Shown here: in pieces, positions 13,371 through 22,204 of the stretch | How the letters are laid out: each line of letters opens with the position of its first letter | How positions within the stretch are numbered: position 1 is the first letter of the stretch | Assembly (NCBI GenBank): GCA_019424695.1 | Contig: JAHYZA010000007.1 | Span: 1-64,000, forward strand | Length of the DNA: 64,000 nucleotides | From: Oscillospiraceae bacterium | GTDB lineage: Bacteria; Bacillota; Clostridia; Oscillospirales; Ruminococcaceae | Direction: 5' to 3' | Notes under the pieces: generated by a model | What the model saw: only the letters and a program-made list of their open reading frames with translations | What the model was told of the DNA's origin: nothing | The model's database searches: none | Position numbers and translations under genes: made by a program

Positions 13371-14786
13371 TTATCCCTCCTGTGGAGCCGAAGTCTCGGA
13401 ATCGCTTTCGGCAGTTTCTGTTGTGGGGGCTTCCGTGCTGCTGTCCTCCCCGGATGCGGTTTCCAGGCTGGTGCGGGGATGAACAGCCAGAGGATCGGGC
13501 AGGGTGTTGTTGGCAAGATCCTGCAGGACCTGGGGTACACCGGGGAAAAAGCGTTCAATACCGGTGCCGGAGCAGTGCAGGCCATCGAAGAAATCCGTCT
13601 CCAGCAAGCCTTCGATGCACTCGGGGTCGTAACTTCCGTACAGCGGAATGTTGTTATCGGCAGCATACTGACGCACCCAGTCTTCTACCTGGAAAAAGCC
13701 CTTGTGATTGTCCGGCTCGGTCAGCAGGTATCCGTACAGATACGGATGCCACGGAGAAAGCACCAGGATCACCGTGGTTCCCTGAGATTGGGCGTACCGG
13801 ATAAAGGAATCAAAAGCCTGGATCTGGGTCTGGCTCATCTCATCGAAGCCTTCCATATGTACACTGTTGAAGCTCATACAGGCTTCGGCAGCCAGGGTAC
13901 GAATCTGGTCAGCGCTTTGACTGCGGAAAGCAATGTCGTACAAAACGCTGCCGTCCGAGCGTTTGATGGTAGAGGTCTGGTTGAAGGGATCACCCTGTAC
14001 AGGATTGAACTCGATGGTGTTGCCCTCATCGTCGGTGACGGTGGCCTGTCCGTGGTTTTTGACGTAGTAGTCCACATTGCCCTGGAAGTAGGCCGGGTCA
14101 GCCAGAGCGCGCCAGAGTTCCACCTTGTCCGGTTCCTCATAATCGGTAGGAACGTTCAGCACCTTGGTCAGGAATTCATTGTACAGGTCGGCATCGGCCC
14201 GGGAGTCGAACGCAGCGTCGCTGCCGTAAAAAACCCACGGGTCCAGGCTCCAGATCAGCACATCGGGGGTTTTACCGTAGCTGACCATCTTGTAGTAGCT
14301 GGTCATATTGTCGCGCACGTCGGCGCCGGTGACGCCCATATTGAAAAAGGTATCAATGCCGGTGTTTTCGCGGTTGAACTGCAGTACGCGGCTGGAACCG
14401 ATGCCGATTGCCTCGGGAGCCTCGGGAACATCCTGCGCATACAATTGTACGACCTGGCGTTCGTCCATCTGCTCGAAGTTGGTCACATCATAACCTTCCA
14501 GCATAAGGTCTACGATGCGGCGGGGGGCCAGAGCACCCTGGAACAGGCCGCTGCGGTCCACGTTGTAGCTGAATGCCACCATGAACACGAGAATCGGTAC
14601 CAGCAGCAGACATTTGAAGGCAGTTTTGGCGCCAAAGAAAAGACGACGGGCCAGACCGCGTAAAAACCAGACAAAAGGATTCAGACGCTTCTTTTTACGA
14701 TGGGGGCGAACGGGAGTCGCCGTCGGCGCACCGCGCTGAATTTTAACGGGCGGCGTAGGAATGGGAGTAGGGGTATTTGCGGGCAT
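13371..14786 (-). CDS. Membrane-anchored SGNH-type protein, partner of MBOAT acyltransferase
   Basis: 471 aa. A Pro/Thr-rich and then very basic cytosolic start (PHRKKKRLNPF) is followed by one transmembrane helix at about 45-70 and a large outer domain. GIGSSRVLQF looks like the nucleophile block of SGNH/DltD-AlgX-like proteins. FFDGLHCSGTG near residue 400 supplies the Asp-x-x-His pair. The C-terminus is a Ser/Thr/Glu-rich tail. It directly follows an MBOAT gene (19-nt gap), the usual arrangement for O-acetylation of exported polysaccharide. A much longer upstream reading to 15014 runs into the MBOAT gene in another frame, so I start at the ATG at 14784-14786. Confidence 0.72.
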   Translation of the reverse strand: MPANTPTPIPTPPVKIQRGAPTATPVRPHRKKKRLNPFVWFLRGLARRLFFGAKTAFKCLLLVPILVFMVAFSYNVDRSGLFQGALAPRRIVDLMLEGYDVTNFEQMDERQVVQLYAQDVPEAPEAIGIGSSRVLQFNRENTGIDTFFNMGVTGADVRDNMTSYYKMVSYGKTPDVLIWSLDPWVFYGSDAAFDSRADADLYNEFLTKVLNVPTDYEEPDKVELWRALADPAYFQGNVDYYVKNHGQATVTDDEGNTIEFNPVQGDPFNQTSTIKRSDGSVLYDIAFRSQSADQIRTLAAEACMSFNSVHMEGFDEMSQTQIQAFDSFIRYAQSQGTTVILVLSPWHPYLYGYLLTEPDNHKGFFQVEDWVRQYAADNNIPLYGSYDPECIEGLLETDFFDGLHCSGTGIERFFPGVPQVLQDLANNTLPDPLAVHPRTSLETASGEDSSTEAPTTETAESDSETSAPQEG

Positions 14787-14805
14787 ACAGAAACACCGCC
14801 TTTCG

Positions 14806-16308
14806 TTAATATTGCTGATAAATGAAGACAGACTGGCCGAAAGCGGCAAAGAACAGAATGGCGGCTGCCGCCGTGTAATACAGCGTCCAGCGCAGCGGCC
14901 AGACCTGTTTGCGCACCCAGGCGGCGACATTCTGTCCTGCGTGCTCCACGGCGAACACCACGAAACAGCCGAACCAAAGCGCCACCGGCAGTCGGCCGTC
15001 GATGCCGCTGTCATAGATCAGTGCCGTGATCTGGTGCCAGCTGCCGGCCACACCCTGCCATCCCTGGAGCATGGATGTGTAGATGGCGAAGGGGTCTGCA
15101 TTGTAAAGCGCACTGGCGAAGAAAACCAGGGTAAAGCAGAACAGCACGTTGGTGCACAGCACCTGCCAGAAAGTTTTGAACCAGGAAGCCCGGTAGAGCA
15201 GATTGTAACGTTCCAGCGCGCGGCGCGGTTTGGAGGTGAGTGCACCGAACGCCGAAATCAGGCCGCAGGCAAGACCCCAGACGAGATAGCGCCAGTCGGC
15301 ACCGTGCCACAGACCGGAGCAGAGGAAAACGATGACGATGTTCAGGTAATGCCGCCAGGGGGCGCACCGGCTGCCGCCGAGGGAGAAGTATACGTAGTCG
15401 CGGAACCAGCCGGTCATCGAGATATGCCAGCGGCGCCAGAATTCACCGAAACTGCGGGACTCAAAGGGGGACTGGAAGTTCTCAATCAGGTCATACCCCA
15501 GAATACGCGCGGCGCCCAGGGCAATGTCACAGCAGCCGGAAAAATCCATGTACAGCTGGATGCCGAACAGAACGGTAGCCGCCACCAGATTGGGACCGCT
15601 CATGGAGGCAGGGTCCGAATAAACCACCGAAACATAGTGGCTCAGGTTGTCGGCAATGACCATTTTTTTGGTGTAGCCCCACAGCATGCGGAAGGCGCCG
15701 CCTGCACAGCGATTATAGCTGAAACGACGGCTTTTTTGGATCTGCGGCCGCAGCTGCGGGTAGCGCTCAATGGGGCCATTGATGAGGGTGGGGAAGAAGC
15801 TGACGAACAGTGCGTAATGGAAAGGATTGGTCTCCACCCGGCAGCGGTGCTTGTACACGTCGATGGTATAGCTGAGGGCTGCAAAGGTGAAGTAGCTCAA
15901 TCCCAGCGGAGCCAGAAGATTGTCACGCCGGGCCAGCCAACTGCCGCCGAGACTGTCGGCCAGCAGATTCCAGTATTTGTAGTAAATCAGGATGCCGATA
16001 CCGAATCCGATGGCGATCAACAGGGCGATCACCCGGACTATCCGATTTTTGGTGCGACCGATGAGCAAACCGCAAAGCCAGGTTATAAGGGTCGCTCCCA
16101 GCAAAACACCGACCAGCGGGCGATTGGCTGCATCGTAGCAGAAAAACGCATAGCTGGCCGCCAGCAGAAAATAGGGTCGCACAATGCGCGGCAGTGCATA
16201 ATGAATCAAGGCCGTTGCTGCAAAAAAGACGATAAACAACAGCGAGGTGATCGTCATTGTCTGGTCTCCGCTCAAGAAGGCGAGGACCTGCTCCCAAGTG
16301 ATTGTCAT
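14806..16308 (-). CDS. MBOAT-family O-acyltransferase (AlgI/DltB type)
   Basis: A 500-aa polytopic membrane enzyme predicted to transfer acetyl groups from cytosolic acetyl-CoA across the membrane to surface glycans. Hallmarks are PLGLSYFTFAALSYTIDVY, the conserved segment SFGEFWRRWHISMTGWFRDY and the MBOAT histidine in CSGLWHGADWRYLVWGL. Many hydrophobic helices span the whole length. I choose the ATG at 16306-16308 with GGAGAG 6 nt upstream. The SGNH gene that follows would be its extracytoplasmic partner. Confidence 0.9.
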   Translation of the reverse strand: MTITWEQVLAFLSGDQTMTITSLLFIVFFAATALIHYALPRIVRPYFLLAASYAFFCYDAANRPLVGVLLGATLITWLCGLLIGRTKNRIVRVIALLIAIGFGIGILIYYKYWNLLADSLGGSWLARRDNLLAPLGLSYFTFAALSYTIDVYKHRCRVETNPFHYALFVSFFPTLINGPIERYPQLRPQIQKSRRFSYNRCAGGAFRMLWGYTKKMVIADNLSHYVSVVYSDPASMSGPNLVAATVLFGIQLYMDFSGCCDIALGAARILGYDLIENFQSPFESRSFGEFWRRWHISMTGWFRDYVYFSLGGSRCAPWRHYLNIVIVFLCSGLWHGADWRYLVWGLACGLISAFGALTSKPRRALERYNLLYRASWFKTFWQVLCTNVLFCFTLVFFASALYNADPFAIYTSMLQGWQGVAGSWHQITALIYDSGIDGRLPVALWFGCFVVFAVEHAGQNVAAWVRKQVWPLRWTLYYTAAAAILFFAAFGQSVFIYQQY

Positions 16309-16349
16309 TACTCTCTCTCCGTTCACTCAACCGATAACCCGCCGCAGGG

Positions 16350-16703
16350 TCATTGTTTTTCTTCCAGATCGCGCACACGCTTTTCCAGAATGGCGTTGGC
16401 CTGGGTCAGGCGTTTGCACTTGTCAGCCAGCTGGCTGATGGCGATGCTCAGCGACAGCAGCACAACGAGCACAAAACAGAACATCAGCAGAAAAACCAGA
16501 TTTACCGGCATTTCGATGTCCAACAGATCCCGCAGTACATAGACCACATAGGGGAACATGGCAAAAATCACAAGGCCCACGGCCAGAGCCAGCCACAGCA
16601 GGCTGTATTTTACGCTCATCATTCCGCGTTTTAAAAAAAGGAAGATGATGAGCAGCAGCACCACGGCGCCCAGAATCATAAAAAATTGCAGTTGTGGAGT
16701 CAT
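16350..16703 (-). CDS. DUF2304 small membrane protein
   Basis: 117 aa with three hydrophobic helices (MILGAVVLLLIIFLFL, SLLWLALAVGLVIFAMF, VFLLMFCFVLVVLLSLSI) and a charged coiled-coil tail (KCKRLTQANAILEKRVRDLEEK). This is the typical DUF2304 layout. Such proteins almost always follow a GT2 dolichyl-phosphate-mannose-synthase-like gene, and here the ATG overlaps the glycosyltransferase stop by 4 nt. The role is probably membrane anchoring or partnering of that transferase; no biochemical function is known to me. Confidence 0.85.
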   Translation of the reverse strand: MTPQLQFFMILGAVVLLLIIFLFLKRGMMSVKYSLLWLALAVGLVIFAMFPYVVYVLRDLLDIEMPVNLVFLLMFCFVLVVLLSLSIAISQLADKCKRLTQANAILEKRVRDLEEKQ

Positions 16704-17419
16704 TTTCTGCCTCCTCGGATTTTGTGGATGGAAAAGCGGTCGATGATCAGGGCCAGAGAAACCTTGACCATGTAGTACACACTCTTGAAACTGGAAATGC
16801 TGGATACACCGCCCTGACGCTCCCGCATGATGACGGGCGCTTCGCCAACGGAAAAACCGGCAAGGCTGGCAGCCAGAACGGCTTCCGGTTCCGGATAATC
16901 GGAGGCATAGTGTTTGGCAAAATAAGATGTCATCCTGGCATTGGTGGCACGGAATCCGCTGGTCACATCCAGTACGCGCTTGCCGCAGAGCAGGTGAATC
17001 AATCCGCTGAGAAAGCGGATGCCAACCCGGCGCATAAAGCTGGTCTGGAATCCTTCTTTTTTAATAAAGCGACTGCCGATGCACATATCACATTCGCCGC
17101 GCAAAACGGGCTGTACGATCTCATGGAGATAAGCCGGGTCGTGTTGCCCGTCGCCGTCCATCTGTACGGTAACGTCGTAGCCATGGCGTTCGGCATACAG
17201 ATAACCGCACTGTACGCCTCCGCCAATGCCAAGGTTCACCGGCAGGTCCAGGAACGGATAACCGCGTGCTTGGAGCAAGGCGGCACTGCCATCGGTGGAA
17301 CAGTCGTTGATGACCAGAAAATCCACTTCAGGGCAGGCGGATTTCAGCCGTTCTACGGTGTCTACGATATTTTCCTCTTCATTATAGCAGGGAATCAGCA
17401 CCAAAATTTTTTCGTCCAA
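16700..17419 (-). CDS. Family 2 glycosyltransferase (polyprenyl-phosphate sugar synthase type)
   Basis: 239 aa. GT-A fold with LVLIPCYNEEENI at the start, FLVINDCSTDGS, and the metal-binding MDGDGQHDP. It resembles DPM1-like enzymes that load a sugar onto a lipid phosphate on the inner face of the membrane. It has no C-terminal transmembrane region of its own, and the next gene (DUF2304) would supply it. The start is TTG at 17417-17419 with GAGG 7 nt upstream. Member of the FucNAc polysaccharide operon. Confidence 0.88.
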   Translation of the reverse strand: MDEKILVLIPCYNEEENIVDTVERLKSACPEVDFLVINDCSTDGSAALLQARGYPFLDLPVNLGIGGGVQCGYLYAERHGYDVTVQMDGDGQHDPAYLHEIVQPVLRGECDMCIGSRFIKKEGFQTSFMRRVGIRFLSGLIHLLCGKRVLDVTSGFRATNARMTSYFAKHYASDYPEPEAVLAASLAGFSVGEAPVIMRERQGGVSSISSFKSVYYMVKVSLALIIDRFSIHKIRGGRK

Positions 17420-17442
17420 AAGTATACCTCACATCCGGGCGG

Positions 17443-18666
17443 TCATTCGCCCCGCAAAATAAATGATTCCAGCCGGCGCAGCAGCTCGGCCCGGCGGTAA
17501 TGTGCCAGATAATAGTCTTTCGCTTTGGCGCCCAGCGCTGCGCGCTCTTCGGTGCCCATCCGGACCAGGCGGACCATGTTGGCGGCCAGCGCGTGCTGGT
17601 CGCAGGCAGGGCTGACAAGCCCGCCGTCGCTTTGCTGCACCGCGGCAAAGCCGGCACCGTTCATGCTGGCCAGAATGGGTTTCCCGGCGGCCATATAACT
17701 GGCCAGCTTGCCGGGAACGGTCAGCCCCAGATCGGGAGAGTCCGACAAAGAAATCAGCAAGGCATCGGCCAGAGCCGTGAATTTGGGCACTTCCTTGGCG
17801 GGTACGCTGCCATAAAAGGTCACGGCATCTCCGGCGTGCAATTCCTCGGCCAACGCCTGCAGACTTTCCCGGCTCATGCCGTCGCCTACCAGCAGCAGAT
17901 GGAGGTTCTCAGCACCTGCGGCGCGGGCTTCCAGTACGGCGCGCAGCACCATATCCAGACTTTGCGCCGGCGTGAAAGTTCCGGTGAATACCAGATTGAA
18001 CCGTCCGCCAAAACGTTCTTCCAGAGCGGTATCCTGCTGAGGCACCGCGTAAAAATCTTCACAGTATTGCGGAATGGAGGCTACCGCGCTTTTCGTTTTT
18101 CCGGTGCGCTGGCAAAGACGCTGCTGCAGCGGTTCGCTCATGGCAATCAGGCGGTCAGCTTGTTTGTACAGGTGATCGCTCACGCCCTGGGCGATGCGGC
18201 GCAGCAGTTTGTTCTTGACGGGCAGGACGCTGTACAGATTCTCCGGCCAGAGATCCAACACATAATTGGTAAAAGGGATCTTATGCTTTTTGGCATAGAG
18301 GATGGCCGGCCAGCACATGAGCACCGGGCTGGTATTGAAACAGAATACGGCATCGTACCCGCCCGGCAGGCGGTTCAGCGCTGCCGCGGCATACAGCGGC
18401 CAGCTGATGTAATTCAAAAAAATATTGATGCCGGTATTGCCTTTGCGCGGCCACTCTTTGGCGCGGAAAACCTGGGCGGAACCGTAGTGCTCCTCCCAGG
18501 GGCCGTGAGGGCCGTATCCGTCAAACCATTCTCCCTTGGGGTAATTGGGCAGACCACAAAGTACATCCACTTCCAGGCCATCCTGCAGAAACCCTTCCAC
18601 AATGTCGTTGATGCGGAAGTTCTCAGGCCAGAAGTGCTGGGTCACAACAAGGATGCGTTTGGCCAT
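17443..18666 (-). CDS. Family 4 glycosyltransferase, WbuB-like (probable L-FucNAc transferase)
   Basis: 407 aa, GT-B fold. The N-terminal domain opens MAKRILVVTQHFWPENFRI, very like the WbuB group that adds L-FucNAc in O-antigen and capsule repeat units. The C-terminal domain has FNLVFTGTFTPAQSLD, LLLVGDGMSRESLQ and the E-x7-E-like stretch near DSPDLGLTVPGKLASYMAAG. It sits directly downstream (1-nt gap) of the gene making UDP-L-FucNAc, which supports this donor sugar. Acceptor unknown. Confidence 0.85.
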   Translation of the reverse strand: MAKRILVVTQHFWPENFRINDIVEGFLQDGLEVDVLCGLPNYPKGEWFDGYGPHGPWEEHYGSAQVFRAKEWPRKGNTGINIFLNYISWPLYAAAALNRLPGGYDAVFCFNTSPVLMCWPAILYAKKHKIPFTNYVLDLWPENLYSVLPVKNKLLRRIAQGVSDHLYKQADRLIAMSEPLQQRLCQRTGKTKSAVASIPQYCEDFYAVPQQDTALEERFGGRFNLVFTGTFTPAQSLDMVLRAVLEARAAGAENLHLLLVGDGMSRESLQALAEELHAGDAVTFYGSVPAKEVPKFTALADALLISLSDSPDLGLTVPGKLASYMAAGKPILASMNGAGFAAVQQSDGGLVSPACDQHALAANMVRLVRMGTEERAALGAKAKDYYLAHYRRAELLRRLESFILRGE

Positions 18667-18667
18667 C

Positions 18668-19807
18668 TCAGTACTTTCTCCAGACCATCTTGTTCACGAC
18701 GCCGGTGTAACTCTGGATGATCTTGACAACTTTGGTGGAAACATCCTCCGTGTAGTACGGCACTGGAATACCGTCATCACCGTTTTCGTTCATGGCCACC
18801 GCAGTCTGGACAGCTTGCTCCACGCCGCCGGCGCGGATGCCGGCCAGTACAAAGCAGCCTTTGTCCAGGGCCTCGGGGCGTTCGGTAGAAGTGCGGATGC
18901 AGACGGCGGGGAAGGGATGCCCCACGCTGGTGAAGAAGCTGGATTCCTCCGGCAGGGTACCGGAGTCAGAGATGACTGCGAAAGCGTTCATCTGCAGATG
19001 GTTGTAGTCGTGGAAGCCCAGGGGCTCATGGAGCTTTACCCGCTTGTCCAGCTGGAATCCCATGGCATCCAGGCGTTTTTTGCTGCGGGGATGGCAGGAA
19101 TACAGAATCGGCATGTCGTAGGTCTCGGCCAGATGGTTGATGGAGGTGAACAGGTCGATAAAGTTCTGCTCGGTGTCAATGTTCTCCTCGCGGTGGGCCG
19201 AAAGCAGCATGTATTTGCGAGGCTCCAGCCCCAGCCGCTCCAGCACATCGGATGCCTCGATTTTCTCAAGATTGGCGTGCAGCACTTCCGCCATGGGGCT
19301 GCCGGTGACGAAAGTGCGCTCCTTGGCAGTACCTTCCGCATTCAGATAGCGGCGGGCGTGTTCGGAATAGCACATATTCACATCGGCGATGTGGTCTACG
19401 ATGCGGCGGTTGGTCTCTTCGGGCAGGCACTCGTCAAAGCAGCGGTTGCCGGCCTCCATGTGGAAGATGGGGATGTGCAGCCGCTTGGCCGAGATGGCAC
19501 TCAGGCAGGAGTTGGTATCGCCCAGAATCAGCAGGGCGTCGGGCTTTTGCTCCACCATCAGGGCATAGGACTTGGCAATGATGTTGCCGATGGTTTCGCC
19601 CAGGTCCTTGCCGACGGCATCCAGGTAGAAATCCGGTGCACGCAGGCCCAGGTCCTCGAAAAAGACCTGGTTCAGGTTATAGTCATAGTTCTGACCGGTG
19701 TGCACCAGAATCTGGTCGAAGTATTTGTCGCACTTCTTGATTACGGCGCTCAGACGGATGATTTCCGGCCGGGTACCGATGATGGTCATGAGTTTCAGCT
19801 TGTTCAT
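18668..19807 (-). CDS. capG: UDP-N-acetylglucosamine 2-epimerase family; UDP-L-FucNAc synthase (CapG/FnlC type)
   Basis: 379 aa. Epimerase-2 fold with TIIGTRPEIIRLSAVIK at the start, ILVHTGQNYDYNLNQVFF, FHMEAGNRCFDECLPEETNRRI and SDSGTLPEESSF. The last step of UDP-L-FucNAc formation is a 2-epimerisation by a WecB-like enzyme. The adjacency to capF and capE, and the MNKLKLMTIIGTRPE and NRCFDECLPEE features, favour the CapG/FnlC role over plain UDP-ManNAc formation. AAGGAT lies 8 nt before the ATG. Confidence 0.88.
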   Translation of the reverse strand: MNKLKLMTIIGTRPEIIRLSAVIKKCDKYFDQILVHTGQNYDYNLNQVFFEDLGLRAPDFYLDAVGKDLGETIGNIIAKSYALMVEQKPDALLILGDTNSCLSAISAKRLHIPIFHMEAGNRCFDECLPEETNRRIVDHIADVNMCYSEHARRYLNAEGTAKERTFVTGSPMAEVLHANLEKIEASDVLERLGLEPRKYMLLSAHREENIDTEQNFIDLFTSINHLAETYDMPILYSCHPRSKKRLDAMGFQLDKRVKLHEPLGFHDYNHLQMNAFAVISDSGTLPEESSFFTSVGHPFPAVCIRTSTERPEALDKGCFVLAGIRAGGVEQAVQTAVAMNENGDDGIPVPYYTEDVSTKVVKIIQSYTGVVNKMVWRKY

Positions 19808-19832
19808 GGCAAAACATCCTTATTCCATAAAA

Positions 19833-20981
19833 TTAAACCGGCAGATAGAACGTGTCGGGGTGATCGGGGTCAAAACATTCGTTGGCCCACATCACGGTGA
19901 CCATATCTTCGCTGCCCACATTCTCGATGTTGTGGGTGTACCCGCAGGGAATATCCACGACCTGCAGCTTCTTGCCGCTGACGTGGTATTCAATGACTTC
20001 GTCACTGTCAATGCGGCGGAAACGAATCACGCCTTCGCCCTGTACCACCAGGAACTTTTCGTTCTTGGTATGGTGCCAATGGTTGCCCTTGACAATGCCG
20101 GGCTTGGAGATGTTCACGCTGACCTGGCCTCGTTCGGGGCTGCGCAGTACCTCGGTGAAGCTGCCGCGGTCATCACAGTGCATGTTCAGATCGTAGGCAA
20201 ACTGATCCGTTGGCAGATAGCTCAGATAGGTGGAGTACAGTTTCTTCTCAAAGCTGCCCTCTGCCAGGTAAGGCACCGTCAGACTGCCTTTGCGTGCCCC
20301 GGCAAAACCTTTGATCAGCTCCGCCAATCGGCCCAGCGTGACCCGGTGCACCGGATGAATCCGGCAGTACCCTTCGACGTCCCGCTCTGCCTTGCCCTGC
20401 TGAAGCGCATCCAGAATACAGGCAATCACATCGTCGATGTAGACCAGCGGCAGCTCGTAGGCAGGGTCCCGCACCTCGATGGGCAGGTCCCGAGCAATGT
20501 TATGGCAGAAAGTAGCCACCACACTGTTGTAGTTGGGACGGCACCACTTGCCGAAAACCCCTTCCATGCGGAACACATACACCGGCGCACCGGTGGCCTT
20601 ACCATGGGCAAAAATCGCATCTTCCGCCTGTTTTTTGCTCTTGCCGTAATCGTTATCCAGAGCGGCCTGGATGCTGCTGGTCACCAGAACCGGTGCCGGA
20701 TTGTTATTTTCGGCCAGCAGGCGCAGCATGGTGTCGGTCAGGCCGGCATTGCCGCTGTAGAATTCGCTGGGGTCTTTGGGACGGTTGATGCCTGCCAGAT
20801 GCACCACAAACGCTGCCCGGCGGCAATAGTCCGCCAGGGTTTCCACCGTGTCGTTCTTCTCAAACAACAGCAGTTCTTTGCAGCCCATGGCATGCAGCGT
20901 GGCCACCAGATTGCGGCCGACAAAACCGCCCGCACCGGTAATCAGGATCGGCGTCGGCAGAACAGGGGTGTCATTCGGCAT
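19833..20981 (-). CDS. capF: CapF-type bifunctional epimerase/reductase for UDP-L-FucNAc
   Basis: 382 aa. An N-terminal SDR domain (ILITGAGGFVGRNLVATL, VVHLAGINRP) is followed from about residue 270 by a cupin domain (KPGIVKGNHWHHTKNEKFLVVQGEG with metal-binding His), the unusual SDR-cupin fusion of CapF/FnlB. It converts the 4-keto sugar made by CapE to UDP-6-deoxy-N-acetyl-talosamine. The SDR motif Y-x3-K appears as DYGKSKKQAED. The start overlaps the capE stop by 11 nt. Confidence 0.92.
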   Translation of the reverse strand: MPNDTPVLPTPILITGAGGFVGRNLVATLHAMGCKELLLFEKNDTVETLADYCRRAAFVVHLAGINRPKDPSEFYSGNAGLTDTMLRLLAENNNPAPVLVTSSIQAALDNDYGKSKKQAEDAIFAHGKATGAPVYVFRMEGVFGKWCRPNYNSVVATFCHNIARDLPIEVRDPAYELPLVYIDDVIACILDALQQGKAERDVEGYCRIHPVHRVTLGRLAELIKGFAGARKGSLTVPYLAEGSFEKKLYSTYLSYLPTDQFAYDLNMHCDDRGSFTEVLRSPERGQVSVNISKPGIVKGNHWHHTKNEKFLVVQGEGVIRFRRIDSDEVIEYHVSGKKLQVVDIPCGYTHNIENVGSEDMVTVMWANECFDPDHPDTFYLPV

Positions 20982-22020
20982 TTTTCGCCAGCTCCTCTTT
21001 GATGTAGTCGGTAGTCATGATCTTGTCAATCGTCTGCTGTACATTCAGGCGGCGGGTGTTATGGCTGGTGTAGTCTTCGTCAGCCTGGGTGTGCACCTGG
21101 CCCTTGACAAAGAACTTGTCGTAGTTCAGGTCGCGGGTGTCGGCCGCCACACGGAAATACCCGCCCATATCCTCGGCACGGGTGCGCTCCTCCTTGGTCA
21201 TCAGCGTCTCGTACAGCTTCTCGCCGTGACGGGTTCCGATGATGCGGGTGCCGGTATCGCCGAACAGCGTCTGCACAGCCTTGGCCAGGTCTCCGATGGT
21301 GGAGGCGTCGGATTTCTGGATGAACAGGTCACCGGGATTGGCGTGCTCAAAGGCGAACATGACCAGATCCACGGCCTCGTCCAGATTCATCAGGAAGCGG
21401 GTCATGTTGGGGTCGGTGATGGTGATGGGATTGCCGGAGCGGATCTGCTCCACGAACAGAGGGATAACACTGCCGCGGCTGCACATGACGTTGCCGTAAC
21501 GGGTGCAGCAGATGACCGGGCCGCCGCGCTGGGCGGACACACGGGCATTGGCGGTGATGACATGTTCCATCATAGCCTTGGAGATGCCCATGGCGTTGAT
21601 GGGGTAGGCGGCCTTGTCGGTGGACAGGCAGACAACGCGCTCCACGTTGGCTTCGATGGCGGCGTGCAGCATGTTATCAGTGCCTTCGATGTTGGTACGC
21701 ACGGCTTCCATGGGGAAGAACTCACAGGAAGGCACCTGCTTGAGTGCGGCGGCGTGGAAGATGAAATTGACACCGGGCATGACATCGCGCAGGCTCTGGA
21801 TATTGCGCACATCACCGATATAGAATTTTACCTTTTCGTAATGCTCCGGGTAGTGGGCCTGCAGTTCATGGCGCATATCATCCTGCTTCTTCTCATCGCG
21901 GGAGAAAATGCGGATCTCACCGATGTCGGTGGTCAGAAAATGCTTCAGAACGGTGTGACCGAAGCTGCCGGTGCCGCCGGTGATCAACAAAGTCTTGTCC
22001 TTGAAAATGGTATTTGCCAT
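20971..22020 (-). CDS. capE: UDP-GlcNAc 4,6-dehydratase/5-epimerase (CapE/FnlA type)
   Basis: 349 aa. An SDR with KTLLITGGTGSFGHTVLKHFL, IFSRDEKKQDDMRHEL and FHAAALKQVPSCEFFPMEAVRTN. This is the polysaccharide-biosynthesis (CapD-like) soluble short form without membrane helices, which produces the 5-inverted 4-keto intermediate on the way to L-FucNAc. AAGGAGG precedes the ATG with a 5-nt gap. First gene of the minus-strand polysaccharide operon, and divergent from pepT. Confidence 0.93.
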   Translation of the reverse strand: MANTIFKDKTLLITGGTGSFGHTVLKHFLTTDIGEIRIFSRDEKKQDDMRHELQAHYPEHYEKVKFYIGDVRNIQSLRDVMPGVNFIFHAAALKQVPSCEFFPMEAVRTNIEGTDNMLHAAIEANVERVVCLSTDKAAYPINAMGISKAMMEHVITANARVSAQRGGPVICCTRYGNVMCSRGSVIPLFVEQIRSGNPITITDPNMTRFLMNLDEAVDLVMFAFEHANPGDLFIQKSDASTIGDLAKAVQTLFGDTGTRIIGTRHGEKLYETLMTKEERTRAEDMGGYFRVAADTRDLNYDKFFVKGQVHTQADEDYTSHNTRRLNVQQTIDKIMTTDYIKEELAKNAE

Positions 22021-22076
22021 GATGGCCTCCTTATATTTGATGCGTCTGGACGCAAATCTCCTTTATAATCTTCCCT

Positions 22077-22105
22077 ATTTTAACACATTCACCGGCGTTT
22101 GAAAA
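22077..22105 (-). promoter_or_regulatory. Possible promoter of the polysaccharide operon
   Basis: On the minus strand, TTTTCA (22100-22105), a 17-bp spacer and TAAAAT (22077-22082) lie about 57 nt before capE. The match is moderate, and it is back to back with the pepT promoter. Confidence 0.4.
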
Positions 22106-22115
22106 GTGTACGGCC

Positions 22116-22144
22116 TTGGAAATTGCTGCTTTTTGTGGTATACT
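22116..22144 (+). promoter_or_regulatory. pepT promoter
   Basis: TTGGAA (22116-22121), a 17-bp spacer and TATACT (22139-22144) lie about 60 nt upstream of the pepT ATG. Confidence 0.65.
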
Positions 22145-22204
22145 GGCAGAAAACAGCAAAACGGGCCTTGTGCGGTCCGTCTTAATAAGGAGGAAGCAAA
22201 CCCC

